A stretch of DNA of 64,000 nucleotides from CATQGW01 sp965242565 (GTDB lineage Bacteria > Chloroflexota > Dehalococcoidia > Bin125), in the NCBI GenBank assembly GCA_965242565.1, contig OZ251457.1, positions 2,046,001 through 2,110,000 of the forward strand, read 5' to 3'. Below the pieces are notes generated by a model. The model saw nothing but the letters and a program-made list of their open reading frames with translations, ran no database searches and was not told where the DNA came from. Position 1 is the first letter of the stretch, and each line of letters begins with the position of its first letter. Shown in pieces: positions 8,003 through 16,898 of this stretch. The translations under genes were made by a program, and so were the position numbers.

Positions 8003-8926
8003 TCAGGCGGGAACAGGGGCGTGCTGGCGCACCCACTCGCCGATGCGGTTGATGGCCTGCTGACCCTCGGGCAGCATCGGCGAGAACATGTGCCAGACAT
8101 GGAACATCTCGTCCCAGACTTCCTCGGTGACCTCCACGCCCGCGGCGCGCGCCTTTTCGGCGGCGCGCGTCGTGTCGGAGAGCAGCACCTCGTGGTCGCC
8201 GACCTGCATCAACAGCGGCGGCAGTCCGGCGTAGTCGGCGTAGAGCGGCGAGGCCAGCGGCGTCTGCGCGTCTGCTCCGCCCAGGTACATCGCCGCCATC
8301 CCGTCGATACCGCCGTCCTTGCTGATCATCGGGTCCTGCTCGGCGCGCGTTTCGTAGGTCTCGCCCGTGATCGCGAGGTCGGTCCAGGCCGAGATGCAGA
8401 TGCCGCCGTCGGGCAGCGGCACGCCGCGCTCGCGCGCGGCCAACAGCGCCGCCAGCGTCAGCCCGCCGCCGGCCGAGTCGCCGCCCACGAACACCGCATC
8501 GGGCGCGCCCGCTCCGTCCGGCCCGTTGGCCTGCGCGAACTGCAACCCGGCAACCGCGTCGTCCACCGCCGCCGGGAAGGGGTGCTCGGGCGCGAGCCGG
8601 TAGTCGAGATTGAGCACCGCGGCCCCGGCGGCGCGCGCGATCTCCTCGCAGAGCCGCCGATGCGTCGCGCGCGTGCCGATCACGTAGCCGCCGCCGTGGA
8701 CGTAGACGATCCGCCGCGCCGGGTCCGACTCGGCGACCGTCACCCACTCGGCGGGCACGCCTTTGGCGTCGACATCGACGACCGTTGCGGCGTCGGTCGC
8801 GGGGAAGCCCATGTTGGCGTTCATCCGCTCGCGCAGCGCCTCGATGCCCGCGCTCGGATCAAGCGCGTTCGGATCGCGGTTCGCCGCCATCAGCTCGAGC
8901 ACCTTTTGCAGTTCCTGAGAAGCCAT
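8003..8926 (-). CDS. HSL-type alpha/beta hydrolase (esterase), copy 2
   Basis: A 307-aa paralogue of the gene at 7035-7958: HGGGY at residues 77-81, GDSAGGG with Ser151, LDYRLAPEHPFPAAVDD, and a His in DEMFHVWHMFSP. The start at 8926 was chosen over an upstream in-frame ATG because a GGAAGGGCGG ribosome site sits directly before it and the resulting protein matches its neighbour's length. First gene of a two-gene unit; a TAGCCT -10-like element lies 45 bases upstream. The two copies have diverged clearly in the lid and middle region, so different ester substrates are likely (inference). Confidence 0.88.
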   Translation of the reverse strand: MASQELQKVLELMAANRDPNALDPSAGIEALRERMNANMGFPATDAATVVDVDAKGVPAEWVTVAESDPARRIVYVHGGGYVIGTRATHRRLCEEIARAAGAAVLNLDYRLAPEHPFPAAVDDAVAGLQFAQANGPDGAGAPDAVFVGGDSAGGGLTLAALLAARERGVPLPDGGICISAWTDLAITGETYETRAEQDPMISKDGGIDGMAAMYLGGADAQTPLASPLYADYAGLPPLLMQVGDHEVLLSDTTRAAEKARAAGVEVTEEVWDEMFHVWHMFSPMLPEGQQAINRIGEWVRQHAPVPA

Positions 8927-8970
8927 CGCGCCGCCCTTCCGATGCGTTTGTCGTCGATTTCGGCGCACTC

Positions 8971-8976
8971 AGGCTA
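8971..8976 (-). promoter_or_regulatory. candidate -10 (TAGCCT) for the esterase pair
   Basis: On the minus strand TAGCCT lies 45 bases before the ATG at 8926. The same hexamer occurs upstream of the NIPSNAP-like gene (9968-9973), with related TAGACT before the crotonase gene (19707-19712). Recurrence ahead of three operons supports a local -10 consensus TAG(A/C)CT; no clear -35 is visible. Confidence 0.35.
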
Positions 8977-9039
8977 GCGGAAACGGGACCAGCGACGCCG
9001 CGGACAATACGGCGGGCAAGACGGCGCTACCATCGGGGC

Positions 9040-9942
9040 ATGCGCATCATCACCAACCCGCTCGGAACCACGCTCAACGACAAACTCGACTCGATCGGGC
9101 AGATCGAGGCCGACGGCTTCGCCGGCGCCTGGCTGCCCAGCATGGGCCACGACGCGATGACCGTGCTGGCCCTGGCCGGGCCGCGCACGGAACGAATCGA
9201 GCTCGGCACCTACGTCGTGCCCACCTACACGCGCCACCCCGTGCCGATGGCGCAGCAGGCGCTGGCCACGCAGATCGCCGCCGGCGGGCGCTTCACGCTG
9301 GGGCTGGGGCTGTCGCACCAGGTCGTGATCGAGAGCTCCTGGGGGCTCGATTTCTCGCGCCCGGTCGGGCACATGCGCGAATACCTGACCGTGCTCCAGC
9401 CGCTGCTGCGCGGCGAGCAGGTCGATTTCGAGGGCGAGCACTTCCGCGTCCATTCGCAGCTGGAGTTCGCCGATGCGCAGCCGATCAGTGTGATCGTCGC
9501 CGCGCTGGGCTCGCAGATGCTGCGCGTCACGGGCCGCCTGGCCGACGGCACGGCGCTCTGGCTGGCGGGACCGAAGTGGATCGAGGACGTCGTCATCCCG
9601 GAAATGGGCGCGGCCGCGCGGGCGGAGGGCAAGCCCGAGCCGCGCCTGATCGCCGGCGTCCCTGTCGCGGTGACCGGCGACGCGCCGCAGGCGCGCGAGC
9701 GCATCAGCCGCGCCTTTGCGATGTACAACACGCTGCCCAGCTACCAGCGCGTGATTCAGGGCTCCGGCGGGCAGGGTCCGGCCGACCTCGCGATCGTGGG
9801 CTCGGAGGAAGAGGTAGAGCGCGAGCTGCGCCGCTGGCGCGATGTGGGCGTGACCGACTTCTACGCCGCCTGCGACGGCGCGGATGCCGAGGAGCGCCGC
9901 CGCACCCGCGAGTTCATGGCCGCGCTCGCGCCCGAACTCTGA
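9040..9942 (+). CDS. LLM-class F420-dependent oxidoreductase
   Basis: A 300-aa member of the luciferase-like family in the short, probably F420-using subgroup. Visible are GAWLPSMGHDAMTVLALAG, ELGTYVVPTYTRHPVPMA, GRFTLGLGLSH, and a C-terminal region ending in a helix with TDFYAAC. These enzymes transfer hydride to or from small organic substrates with cofactor F420; the substrate is unknown. The ATG at 9040 has no good ribosome site, but TACCAT sits 7 bases upstream (9028-9033), so the mRNA may be leaderless. Divergent from the esterase pair, followed by a NIPSNAP-like gene. Confidence 0.85.
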   Translation: MRIITNPLGTTLNDKLDSIGQIEADGFAGAWLPSMGHDAMTVLALAGPRTERIELGTYVVPTYTRHPVPMAQQALATQIAAGGRFTLGLGLSHQVVIESSWGLDFSRPVGHMREYLTVLQPLLRGEQVDFEGEHFRVHSQLEFADAQPISVIVAALGSQMLRVTGRLADGTALWLAGPKWIEDVVIPEMGAAARAEGKPEPRLIAGVPVAVTGDAPQARERISRAFAMYNTLPSYQRVIQGSGGQGPADLAIVGSEEEVERELRRWRDVGVTDFYAACDGADAEERRRTREFMAALAPEL

Positions 9943-9967
9943 GCCGACGCGCCCGCAACGGACCCGC

Positions 9968-9973
9968 TAGCCT
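9968..9973 (+). promoter_or_regulatory. candidate -10 (TAGCCT) upstream of the NIPSNAP-like gene
   Basis: TAGCCT lies 35 bases before the ATG at 10009, in the 66-bp gap after the oxidoreductase gene. It shares its sequence with the putative -10 of the esterase pair. No -35 match was found. Confidence 0.3.
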
Positions 9974-10008
9974 GCGCGCCGACACACCCATTCCGAGCGG
10001 AGGCCGCT

Positions 10009-10680
10009 ATGTCCGTGTTCCTCGAAGTCCGACACCGCATCACCCCGATCACCAACACCGCCTTTGACCTGTTCGTCGATTTCTACGCCGACACCGTCGT
10101 GCCCGCGATGGATCGGCACGGGATCGATCTGATCGGCGCGTGGAAGGTGACCGGCGGGGAGATGGGCTGGGACCTCAGCATCCACCGCTACGAAGACATG
10201 GCGCACGCCGAGCGCGCGCTGAACTCGCTGGGTAAGGACACGGCGCTCTGGTCCGCCGTGGAGAAGCTGCGCGGCGAGCTGGAGATCGAGGAGACCACCA
10301 AGTTCGCCAACCGGGTGTCGTACGGCACGGAGGAGCGTCTGGAAGCGGCGCTGAGCGCCCAGCCGGAGCAACCGCGACAGTACATGCTCGCCGTGCTGCA
10401 AACGGCGACGGGCGGGCTGCTGCCGGCGATTGACCAGATCGGCAATCTGGTCGACACGCTGGAGCCGTCGGGCGCGCTCCAGCTGGCGACGGCCTACGCG
10501 ACGCAGATCGGCCGCACCGGCGAACTGACCGACCTCTGGATCATGCCCGGCGGCGCATCGGGCATGCTGGAGTACCGCGCCGGCGACCCGCTCCGCGAGG
10601 TCATCGAACCGCTCCGCGAGCACGCGCCCGAGGAGTCGATCTACTTCCTCAACCCGCTGCCCTACTCGAAGCTTCAGTAG
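10009..10680 (+). CDS. NIPSNAP-like dimeric alpha/beta-barrel protein
   Basis: A 223-aa cytoplasmic protein. The start FLEVRHRITPITNTAFDLFVDFY, then GAWKVTGGEMGWDLSIHRYEDM, resembles the NIPSNAP/EthD-like ferredoxin-fold module, and the second half (LQTATGGLLPAIDQ, then TDLWIMPGG) looks like a second such module. Proteins of this type act in small-molecule catabolism or as stress-related monomer-ring enzymes, with no single reaction assigned. A GGAGG site precedes the ATG. The association with an F420 oxidoreductase suggests a shared pathway (inference). Family call is moderate. Confidence 0.6.
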   Translation: MSVFLEVRHRITPITNTAFDLFVDFYADTVVPAMDRHGIDLIGAWKVTGGEMGWDLSIHRYEDMAHAERALNSLGKDTALWSAVEKLRGELEIEETTKFANRVSYGTEERLEAALSAQPEQPRQYMLAVLQTATGGLLPAIDQIGNLVDTLEPSGALQLATAYATQIGRTGELTDLWIMPGGASGMLEYRAGDPLREVIEPLREHAPEESIYFLNPLPYSKLQ

Positions 10681-11555
10681 CGGGCGCGGCCTGCGACCGG
10701 GGCGGGGTGCCTCGCAGTCGCCGCCATCCCAGCGCTCCCCCTTCCGTCGCCCCAGACTTGATCTGGGGCCCAAGCCCAACGTTGTGCGCAGCGCCGAGCG
10801 TCAGGATGCCCCGCCAACGCCGTTCGCAGGACTGCTCGGGACTCCGTGCCGCCAACCGCCGCCGTATGGGCCCCAGATCAAGTCTGGGGCGACGGATCCC
10901 AAGCCTGGGGCGACGGACCCTGGGGGCGGGGTTTGGAGGGTGTGCGGGGCCGATTCCCGCTCGGGGGCGGGAATGACGGAAGTGGGGGGCGGGTGTGACG
11001 GGGTGGAGAGAGGGACGGGTGTGACGGGGTGGAGAGAGGGACGGGTGTGGCGGAGTGGGGGTGGCGTTGGGTGCCGCTCACGTCGAGATACCCCCGTTCA
11101 GGCCGGGGGCAGGCTCCGCGGCAAGCGCGGGTATGACGGAGTGGGGGCGGCGCGGGTGTGGCGGGGTGAGGAGAGGCGTGGCGGAATCTTGGGATGGGGG
11201 GTTGGAGGTGGGTTGGGGGGAGTGCTGCGGATGGGGGTTGGGTTTGGGCCCCAGATCAAGTCTGGGGCGACGGATCCCAAGCCTGGGGCGACGGATCCTG
11301 GGGGCGGGGTTTGGGGGGTGCGCGGGGCCGATTCCCGCTCGGGGGCGGGAATGACGGAAGAGAGAGGGCGGGAATGACGGAAGTGGGGGGCGGGTGTGAC
11401 GGAAGAGAGAGGGCGGGAATGACGGAAGAGAGAGGGCGGGAATGACGGAAGATGGGGGCGGGAATGGCGGAAGTGGGGGGCGGGTGTGACGGGGTGGGGA
11501 GGGGTGAGTGTGGCGGTGGGGGCGGCGTGGGGATGGCGGGAGGGTGGGGAGGGGG
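10681..11555. repeat. intergenic repeat field
   Basis: 875 bases without a supportable gene. Contents: CCCCAGA/TCTGGGG hairpins (10748-10765, 10869-10886, 11247-11264), AAGCCTGGGGCGACGG units, GATTCCCGC/GCGGGAAT hairpins at 10952-10976 and 11330-11355, a split GATACCC...CGGGTATGACGG element at 11083-11137, and many short runs of GGGCGGGAATGACGG or GGGCGGGTGTGACGG. Open frames on both strands here are artefacts of GC-rich periodic sequence and change with each repeat. Function unknown. Confidence 0.8.
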
Positions 11556-14500
11556 TTAGTCGCCGAGCCAGAGGATGGCGTTGGGTTTGATGAGGAAGTC
11601 GACGGAAGTGGGGCCGGAGTAGCGGCGCCAGGTGAGGCCTTGCCAGAAGGAGATTGAGCCGACGCCGGGCAGGTCGTTGAGCAGGGCGGCGGCGGTGGTC
11701 ACGCTGTCGCCCAGCCAGACGGTGAATGCGCCGGGCAGGACGCTGCTGAGGTAGACGGCGGCGCCGGTGGGCGGCGGCCCGGCCGCGCCGGAGCCGCCTG
11801 CGCCGGAGCCGGCCGCGCCGCCGCCTGCGCCGGATGCGGTGCCGCCACCTGCGGCGGAGCCGGGGGCGGGGATTGAGATGCGGGCGAGATCGGCTATGTC
11901 GTCCGCGCGCGCGGTGACGACGGCGACTCCGACATCGGCGGCCCAGTACTCTGCGGAGGCGACGCCGTCGGTGGTGGTCCGATCGGCGGCCAGCTGCACG
12001 AGCACCGTTGCTTCGCCGTCGGCGTGTTCGGTCCATTCGACCGGCGTGCCGTCGGGGACGGGCGCGCCGGCGGCGTCGCGGATCGTGGCGCTGAGCGAGA
12101 TTCTGCCGTTCAGCTGCAGGTCGCCCTGCGGCTCGCCGAGCGTCACGGCGCCGACCGGGCCGACGACGGTGAAGGTTCGCGTCGCGGTGTGGTCGCCCGT
12201 GCGCAATTCGAGCGTGTATTCGCCGGGCGCGAGCGGCGAGGCGGCGGCGGCGGTGCTCCTGATCGTCGCCACGACCGCGTCGGCAGCGTTGCGGGTGAAG
12301 CGGTCGTGCGCCTCGTCGCGGTCCGGGCCGTCTTCGGTCCAGACGACGCTGATTCCGCTCGAGACTCGCTCGCCGTCGGGGCCTGTGATCACGGCGCGCG
12401 GCGCGCGGTAGGGAACCTCGACCTCGTTGCCGCTTGCGTCCGTAGCGGTCACGGTGAGTGTGAGTTGGTCGCGATCGTCGTCGGCGGTGACCGAGCCGAG
12501 CAGGCCGGTGGCCGGTTCGCTGATGGCGAGCGAGGCGGCGGCGCCCTTGAAGGTGACGCTGAGCGGCGGCGGATTGAATGCTTCGCCGTCGCTGCTGACC
12601 AGCGTCGCCTGGACGGTCGTGATCCCGGCTTTGTCCGGGCCCGGGTGGGTGAGGGTGATCGGGATTTGGTCGGTGTTGGAGGCGGTGAGGGCGGAGACGG
12701 GGATGCCGCAGATGAGGCCGGCGCCGGCGGTGCAGCCGCCGCCGAGCGGGGTGCTCAGCGAACCGCTGGTGGTGGTGAGCAGGATCGAGGTGATGCCGTC
12801 GGGCGCGGAGGCCGTGCCGTTCTCGTTCAGCGCGGTGAGCCGCAGCTTTGTGCTTTCCCCGGCGGCGATCGTCGCGGGGTAGGGATCGCCCCGCCGCGCG
12901 CCACGCTCCTGCGGGGCGAAGTCGAAACTCACCTCCGCCACCTCGTCGACCGAGCCCGGCGCGACGACCGTCAGCTCCAGCGCGCCGTGGTACTCGCGGC
13001 CGTTGACGCTGAGGGCGCCGGAGATGGTGTAGGGGCCGGGCCGCGTGCCCTGCGGGATGGTGAACGAGGCGGCATCGCCGAGATCGAGCGCACAGGTCCA
13101 GGCGGTCCCGCCGCCCTCCGAGACGCCCTTGCACTGGCCCTCGGCCCTCCCGCCCTCCGCGCCCCGGCCGGTGCGGCCGCCATGCCAGGCCAGCTGCTCG
13201 CGCAGCACTGTGCGGCGGGTCAGGGCGGACTGGGCGGCGACACCGAGGCGGCTGCGGCCGGCTTCCCATTCGAGCGAGCTGAGGAGGCGCAGCGTGCCCG
13301 AGGTGATGTGCAGCGCCTGATCGAGCTCGCCAAAGCCGCTGTAAGTCAGATCCGCGCCTACCCGTAGGGTGGCACCGATCGGGACCATGGCATCGGAGTC
13401 GTTCAGCAGGCGCAGCCGAAGCGCGAGGTCGGCGGGCGGCGGCCGATAGTCGCCGACATTAAACGCGATGACATCCAGCAGATACCGCTCCGGGCCGCCC
13501 GAGATTTCGTACGCCCGAATCCAAACGAAGCCCTCATGGTTCGCGGTGAATGTCGCCGAAGCCACGCCCTCTGTTGTCGGCCTACTGTTCGCGCCGCCGG
13601 TTGACGTATTGGCAAACACATCTTCTCGCCCCAGCGCCAGCGCGCGCCCCTCCTCGTGCCAGCGCCAATGAACCTCCTCGCCGTCCTGCACGGGATTGCC
13701 GTTCAGATCGGTCAGCCGGGCGCGCAGCGTCACCGATTCGCCGACTGCGATCGACTCCCAGCGCGACGGGTGCTCAATGATCTCGATCGCCGCCGGCTTA
13801 GGAGCCGCTTGCAGCGAGCGATTGGCTTCCGTGAGCACGGCACCGACGGCCGGACCGGCGCGGGCGACGACCAGCACCGGGTTGGTGTTGGTTGCGGTGA
13901 CGCTCGCCTTGCGCCAAGTGCCGGTGGCGGTGCCGTTCGTGGTCGTTCGATCCACCGAGATCGGAACCCAGAACAGCCCTTCCTCGTCCACCGGATGCGG
14001 CCTGTCCTGAAATCTCCACGTTTCCCACTCAACGGGTGTGCCGTCGGGCACCGCCGCTCCGTTGGCATCGGTCACCAGCGCCGTCACGGTGACTTGATTC
14101 GGATTGTCGCTTGCCAGACGCGAGGTGAACGGGGACGCGAGCATGATCGAGCTGGATTCCGGCGGGCTGGAGTTAACCAGCTCGCCGAGCTGAAGCGTGA
14201 TGCTTCCGCTCACTCCAGCCACTGTCAGGGTGATCGTCACCTCACCCGCCCTGGCTACCAGGTAGGTTGCGTAGGCTTGCCCTGAGAAGACGGAAAGCCC
14301 GCCGATGAGATAGGCTGCCCTCGAGCTACCGTCCGACGCGCTCCAGGCAGGCGCACCGACGCTGGGGATGGGCTGGCCGCGACTGTCTGCACCTTGGACG
14401 AGATCGCCGTTGGCGTCCCTCACTTGGCCCCGGACCAAGAAATAGCTGCGCACCGCGAGCGAGCCCAGGATGTGGTCCTCGTCAATGGTGACCGAAGCGG

Positions 14501-14669
14501 GAATGCCCGCCACCTGCGCGCGGGACGCCCCAAGATCAACGGCGAGGGCGGAGCAGGCGGCGAGCAGCGCCAACGCGAGCAGCGCCAGCCCCCTGCGCGT
14601 ACCCCCCCCCCCACCGCCTCGGATTCGGGCACGCGCCGCCCGCGCGCCGAGGTCGTGTCGTTTGATCAT
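11556..14669 (-). CDS. large secreted Ig-like-domain lipoprotein with N-terminal poly-G tract
   Basis: A 1037-aa exported protein. The N-terminus has a basic region, a glycine run (residues 18-23, encoded in part by a G11 tract), a hydrophobic core and a lipobox-like LLAAC at 35-39. After that come repeated bacterial Ig-like (Big_1/invasin type) segments, marked by recurring VTDANGAAVPDGTPVEW, LTDLNGNPVQDGEEVHW and IRDAAGAPVPDGTPVEW motifs, each followed by TTDGVASAE-like strands. Near the C-terminus is a Gly/Ala/Ser-rich linker, then a short FTVWLGDSV...AILWLGD segment. A surface adhesin or structural role is the natural inference. The ATG at 14669 is used because upstream in-frame sequence is repeat DNA. 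It is flanked on both sides by repeat fields. Confidence 0.78.
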   Translation of the reverse strand: MIKRHDLGARAARARIRGGGGGGTRRGLALLALALLAACSALAVDLGASRAQVAGIPASVTIDEDHILGSLAVRSYFLVRGQVRDANGDLVQGADSRGQPIPSVGAPAWSASDGSSRAAYLIGGLSVFSGQAYATYLVARAGEVTITLTVAGVSGSITLQLGELVNSSPPESSSIMLASPFTSRLASDNPNQVTVTALVTDANGAAVPDGTPVEWETWRFQDRPHPVDEEGLFWVPISVDRTTTNGTATGTWRKASVTATNTNPVLVVARAGPAVGAVLTEANRSLQAAPKPAAIEIIEHPSRWESIAVGESVTLRARLTDLNGNPVQDGEEVHWRWHEEGRALALGREDVFANTSTGGANSRPTTEGVASATFTANHEGFVWIRAYEISGGPERYLLDVIAFNVGDYRPPPADLALRLRLLNDSDAMVPIGATLRVGADLTYSGFGELDQALHITSGTLRLLSSLEWEAGRSRLGVAAQSALTRRTVLREQLAWHGGRTGRGAEGGRAEGQCKGVSEGGGTAWTCALDLGDAASFTIPQGTRPGPYTISGALSVNGREYHGALELTVVAPGSVDEVAEVSFDFAPQERGARRGDPYPATIAAGESTKLRLTALNENGTASAPDGITSILLTTTSGSLSTPLGGGCTAGAGLICGIPVSALTASNTDQIPITLTHPGPDKAGITTVQATLVSSDGEAFNPPPLSVTFKGAAASLAISEPATGLLGSVTADDDRDQLTLTVTATDASGNEVEVPYRAPRAVITGPDGERVSSGISVVWTEDGPDRDEAHDRFTRNAADAVVATIRSTAAAASPLAPGEYTLELRTGDHTATRTFTVVGPVGAVTLGEPQGDLQLNGRISLSATIRDAAGAPVPDGTPVEWTEHADGEATVLVQLAADRTTTDGVASAEYWAADVGVAVVTARADDIADLARISIPAPGSAAGGGTASGAGGGAAGSGAGGSGAAGPPPTGAAVYLSSVLPGAFTVWLGDSVTTAAALLNDLPGVGSISFWQGLTWRRYSGPTSVDFLIKPNAILWLGD
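14602..14612 (-). repeat. G11 homopolymer in coding sequence (in frame)
   Basis: Eleven consecutive C on the + strand (G on the coding strand) lie 19-23 codons into the Ig-like lipoprotein gene, before the hydrophobic signal core. As written, the frame is open through the tract. One base gained or lost would abolish export and the full protein. Compare the G14 tract at 42184-42197. Confidence 0.9.
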
Positions 14670-14693
14670 CCCCCGCACGCTAGAGCCTGCGGG

Positions 14694-16500
14694 GGCGGCG
14701 GGCAAGCGGGGCGGCGCTGCGCGTTGAGGTTCTGTCGCCCCGGATGTGGGATCCGTCGCCCCGGACTTGATCTGGGGCCCAAGCCCAACGTTGTTCGCGG
14801 CGCGAGAGTCCCGAGCTGTCCGCGGACGGCGTCGGGGGGAACTCCGGGGCCTGGTCTCGCGCACGGGCGCCGTATGGGCCCCAGATCAAGTCTGGGGCGA
14901 CGGATCCCAAGCCTGGGGCGACAGACCCTGGGGGCGGGGTTTGGAGGGTGTGTTCACACAAGTCGGTCTGCCACTGGCGCTCGTCAAGTTGTTCGGGGTT
15001 GTTCGGGGTGTTCGGGGTTGTTCGGGGCTGCGGCCTATCTGGTCGGGAGGGTGTTGCGTGGTCGGGCTTGTTCGGGGTTGGTCGGGGTGTGTCGTTGGGT
15101 GGAGGTGGGCATTTGCAGGTCCCTTGTTCTGCTGTGGAGGAGCGACGGTATCACGGGGTGGGGGGACGGAAAGGGGGCGGCGGGTGTGGCGGCGGGCAAG
15201 CGGGGCGGCGCTGCGCGTTGAGGTTCTGTCGCCCCGGATGTGGGATCCGTCGCCCCGGACTTGATCTGGGGCCCAAGCCCAACGTTGTTCGCGGCGCGAG
15301 AGTCCCGAGCTGTCCGCGGACGGCGTCGGGGGGAACTCCGGGGCCTGGTCTCGCGCACGGGCGCCGTATGGGCCCCAGATCAAGTCTGGGGCGACGGATC
15401 CCAAGCCTGGGGCGACGGACCCTGGGGGCGGGGTTTGGAGGGTGTGTTCACACAAGTCGGTCTGCCACTGGCGCTCGTCAAGTTGTTCGGGGTTGTTCGG
15501 GGTTGTTCGGGGGCTGTGGCTTATCTGGTCGGGAGGGTGTTGCGTGGTCGGGGTTGTTCGGGGTGTGTCGCTGGGTGGAGGTGGGCATTTGCAGGTCCCT
15601 TGTTCTGCTGTGGAGGAGCGACGGTATCACGGCGTGGGGTGGCGCGGGGGGACGGAAAGGGGGCGGGAATGGGGGGAAGAGCGCGGGAAGTGGCGTCGGA
15701 GGCAGCGCGGGCCGATTCCCGCTCGGGGGCGGGAATGACGAGGAAGGGGGCGGGAATGACGAGGGGAGAGGCGCGGGAGTGACGAGGGGAGAGGCGTGGG
15801 AGTGACGAGGAAGGGGGCGGGAATGACGGGGAAGGGGCGGCGGGTGTGGCGGGGTGGGGCGGCGGGCAAGCGCGGCGGCGCTGCGCGTTGAGGTTCTGTC
15901 GCCCCGGATGTGGGATCCGTCGCCCCGGACTTGATCTGGGGCCCAAGCCCAACGTTGTTCGCGGCGCGAGAGTCCCGAGCTGTCCGCGGACGGCGTCGGG
16001 GGGAACTCCGGGGCCTGGTCTCGCGCACGGGCGCCGTATGGGCCCCAGATCAAGTCTGGGGCGACGGATCCCAAGCCTGGGGCGACGGATCCCGGGGACG
16101 CGGCGGCTAGGGTGTGTTCACACAAGTCGGTCTGCCACTGGCGCTCGTCAAGTTGTTCGGGGTTGTTCGGGGTTGTTCGGGGGCTGTGGCTTATCTGGTC
16201 GGGAGGGTGTTGCGTGGTCGGGGTTGTTCGGGGTGTGTCGCTGGGTGGAGGTGGGCATTTGCAGGTCCCTTGTTCTGCTGTGGAGGAGCGACGGTATCAC
16301 GGCGTGGGGTGGCGCGGGGGGACGGAAAGGGGGCGGGAATGGGGGGAAGAGCGCGGGAAGTGGCGTCGGAGGCAGCGCGGGCCGATTCCCGCTCGGGGGC
16401 GGGAATGACGGGGGGAGAGGCGCGGGAGTGACGAGGGGAGAGGCGCGGGAGTGACGAGGGGAGAGGCGCGGGAGTGACGAGGGGAGAGGCGCGGGAGTGA
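14694..16500. repeat. three long tandem repeat copies (about 0.5-0.67 kb each)
   Basis: Three near-identical copies start near 14694, 15188 and 15858; the anchor GGCAAGCG occurs at 14701, 15195 and 15865. Each contains, in order: the two CCCCAGA-type hairpins, a CGTTGTTCGCGGCGCGAGAG segment, the palindrome TGTGTTCACACA, a run of GTTGTTCGGG direct repeats, and a GGAGGAGCGACGGTATCACG segment. Copies 2 and 3 gain about 170 bases including a GATTCCCGC/GCGGGAAT hairpin. The third runs into short GGGAGAGGCGCGGGAGTGAC direct repeats (about 16410-16500). No protein gene is supportable. The copies lie upstream of the Ig-like lipoprotein gene. Confidence 0.9.
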
Positions 16501-16617
16501 CGAGGGAAGAGGGCGCGGGTATGGCGAGGGAAGGGGGCGGGAGGAGGTCCCGAGCGGCTCGCCAACGGCGTTGGCGGATGGCTCGGGGCGTCGCGCCGCG
16601 AAGGGGGTTGGGTTTGG

Positions 16618-16641
16618 GTTCCAGATCAAGTCTGGAACGAC
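16618..16641. repeat. variant hairpin with compensatory stem change
   Basis: The common hairpin CCCCAGA...TCTGGGG appears here as TTCCAGATCAAGTCTGGAA. Both arms changed together (CC to TT and GG to AA), so pairing is kept, and the GACGG flank is retained. This is the kind of paired change expected if the stem itself matters. Confidence 0.75.
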
Positions 16642-16664
16642 GGAAAGGGGGGCGCGGGAGTGGG

Positions 16665-16794
16665 GAGACGGAGTGGGGAGACGGAGTGGGGAGACGGAGT
16701 GGGGAGACGGAGTGGGGAGACGGAGTGGGGAGACGGAGTGGGGAGACGGAGTGGGGAGACGGAGTGGGGAGACGGAGTGGGGAGACGGAGTGGG
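16665..16794. repeat. 13-bp minisatellite, ten units
   Basis: GAGACGGAGTGGG is repeated ten times head to tail without a mismatch, with unit starts every 13 bases from 16665 to 16782. Because 13 is not a multiple of 3, all three frames are cycled and no coding role is likely. It is a candidate length-polymorphic locus. Confidence 0.95.
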
Positions 16795-16898
16795 CGCGGC
16801 GTTGGCGCCGCTCACGTCGAGATACCCCTGTTCGGGCCGGGGGCAGGCTCCGCGGCAAGCGCGGGTATGACGGGGTGGGGGTGGCGCGGGGGCGGCGT

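Noticed and set aside
7959..8747. In-frame extension of the first esterase across the second esterase gene (570 aa)
   Set aside because: The extension is the wrong-frame shadow of the neighbouring esterase. The start at 7958 with AGGAG gives a normal 307-aa protein equal in length to its duplicate.
16665..16794. 13-bp tandem units considered as CRISPR
   Set aside because: No spacers between units; a plain minisatellite.
14700..16880. Long open frames on both strands across the tandem repeat zone
   Set aside because: They track the repeat units, shift frame between copies, lack ribosome sites and encode low-complexity Gly/Arg/Pro peptides. Explained by GC-rich repeats without stop codons.
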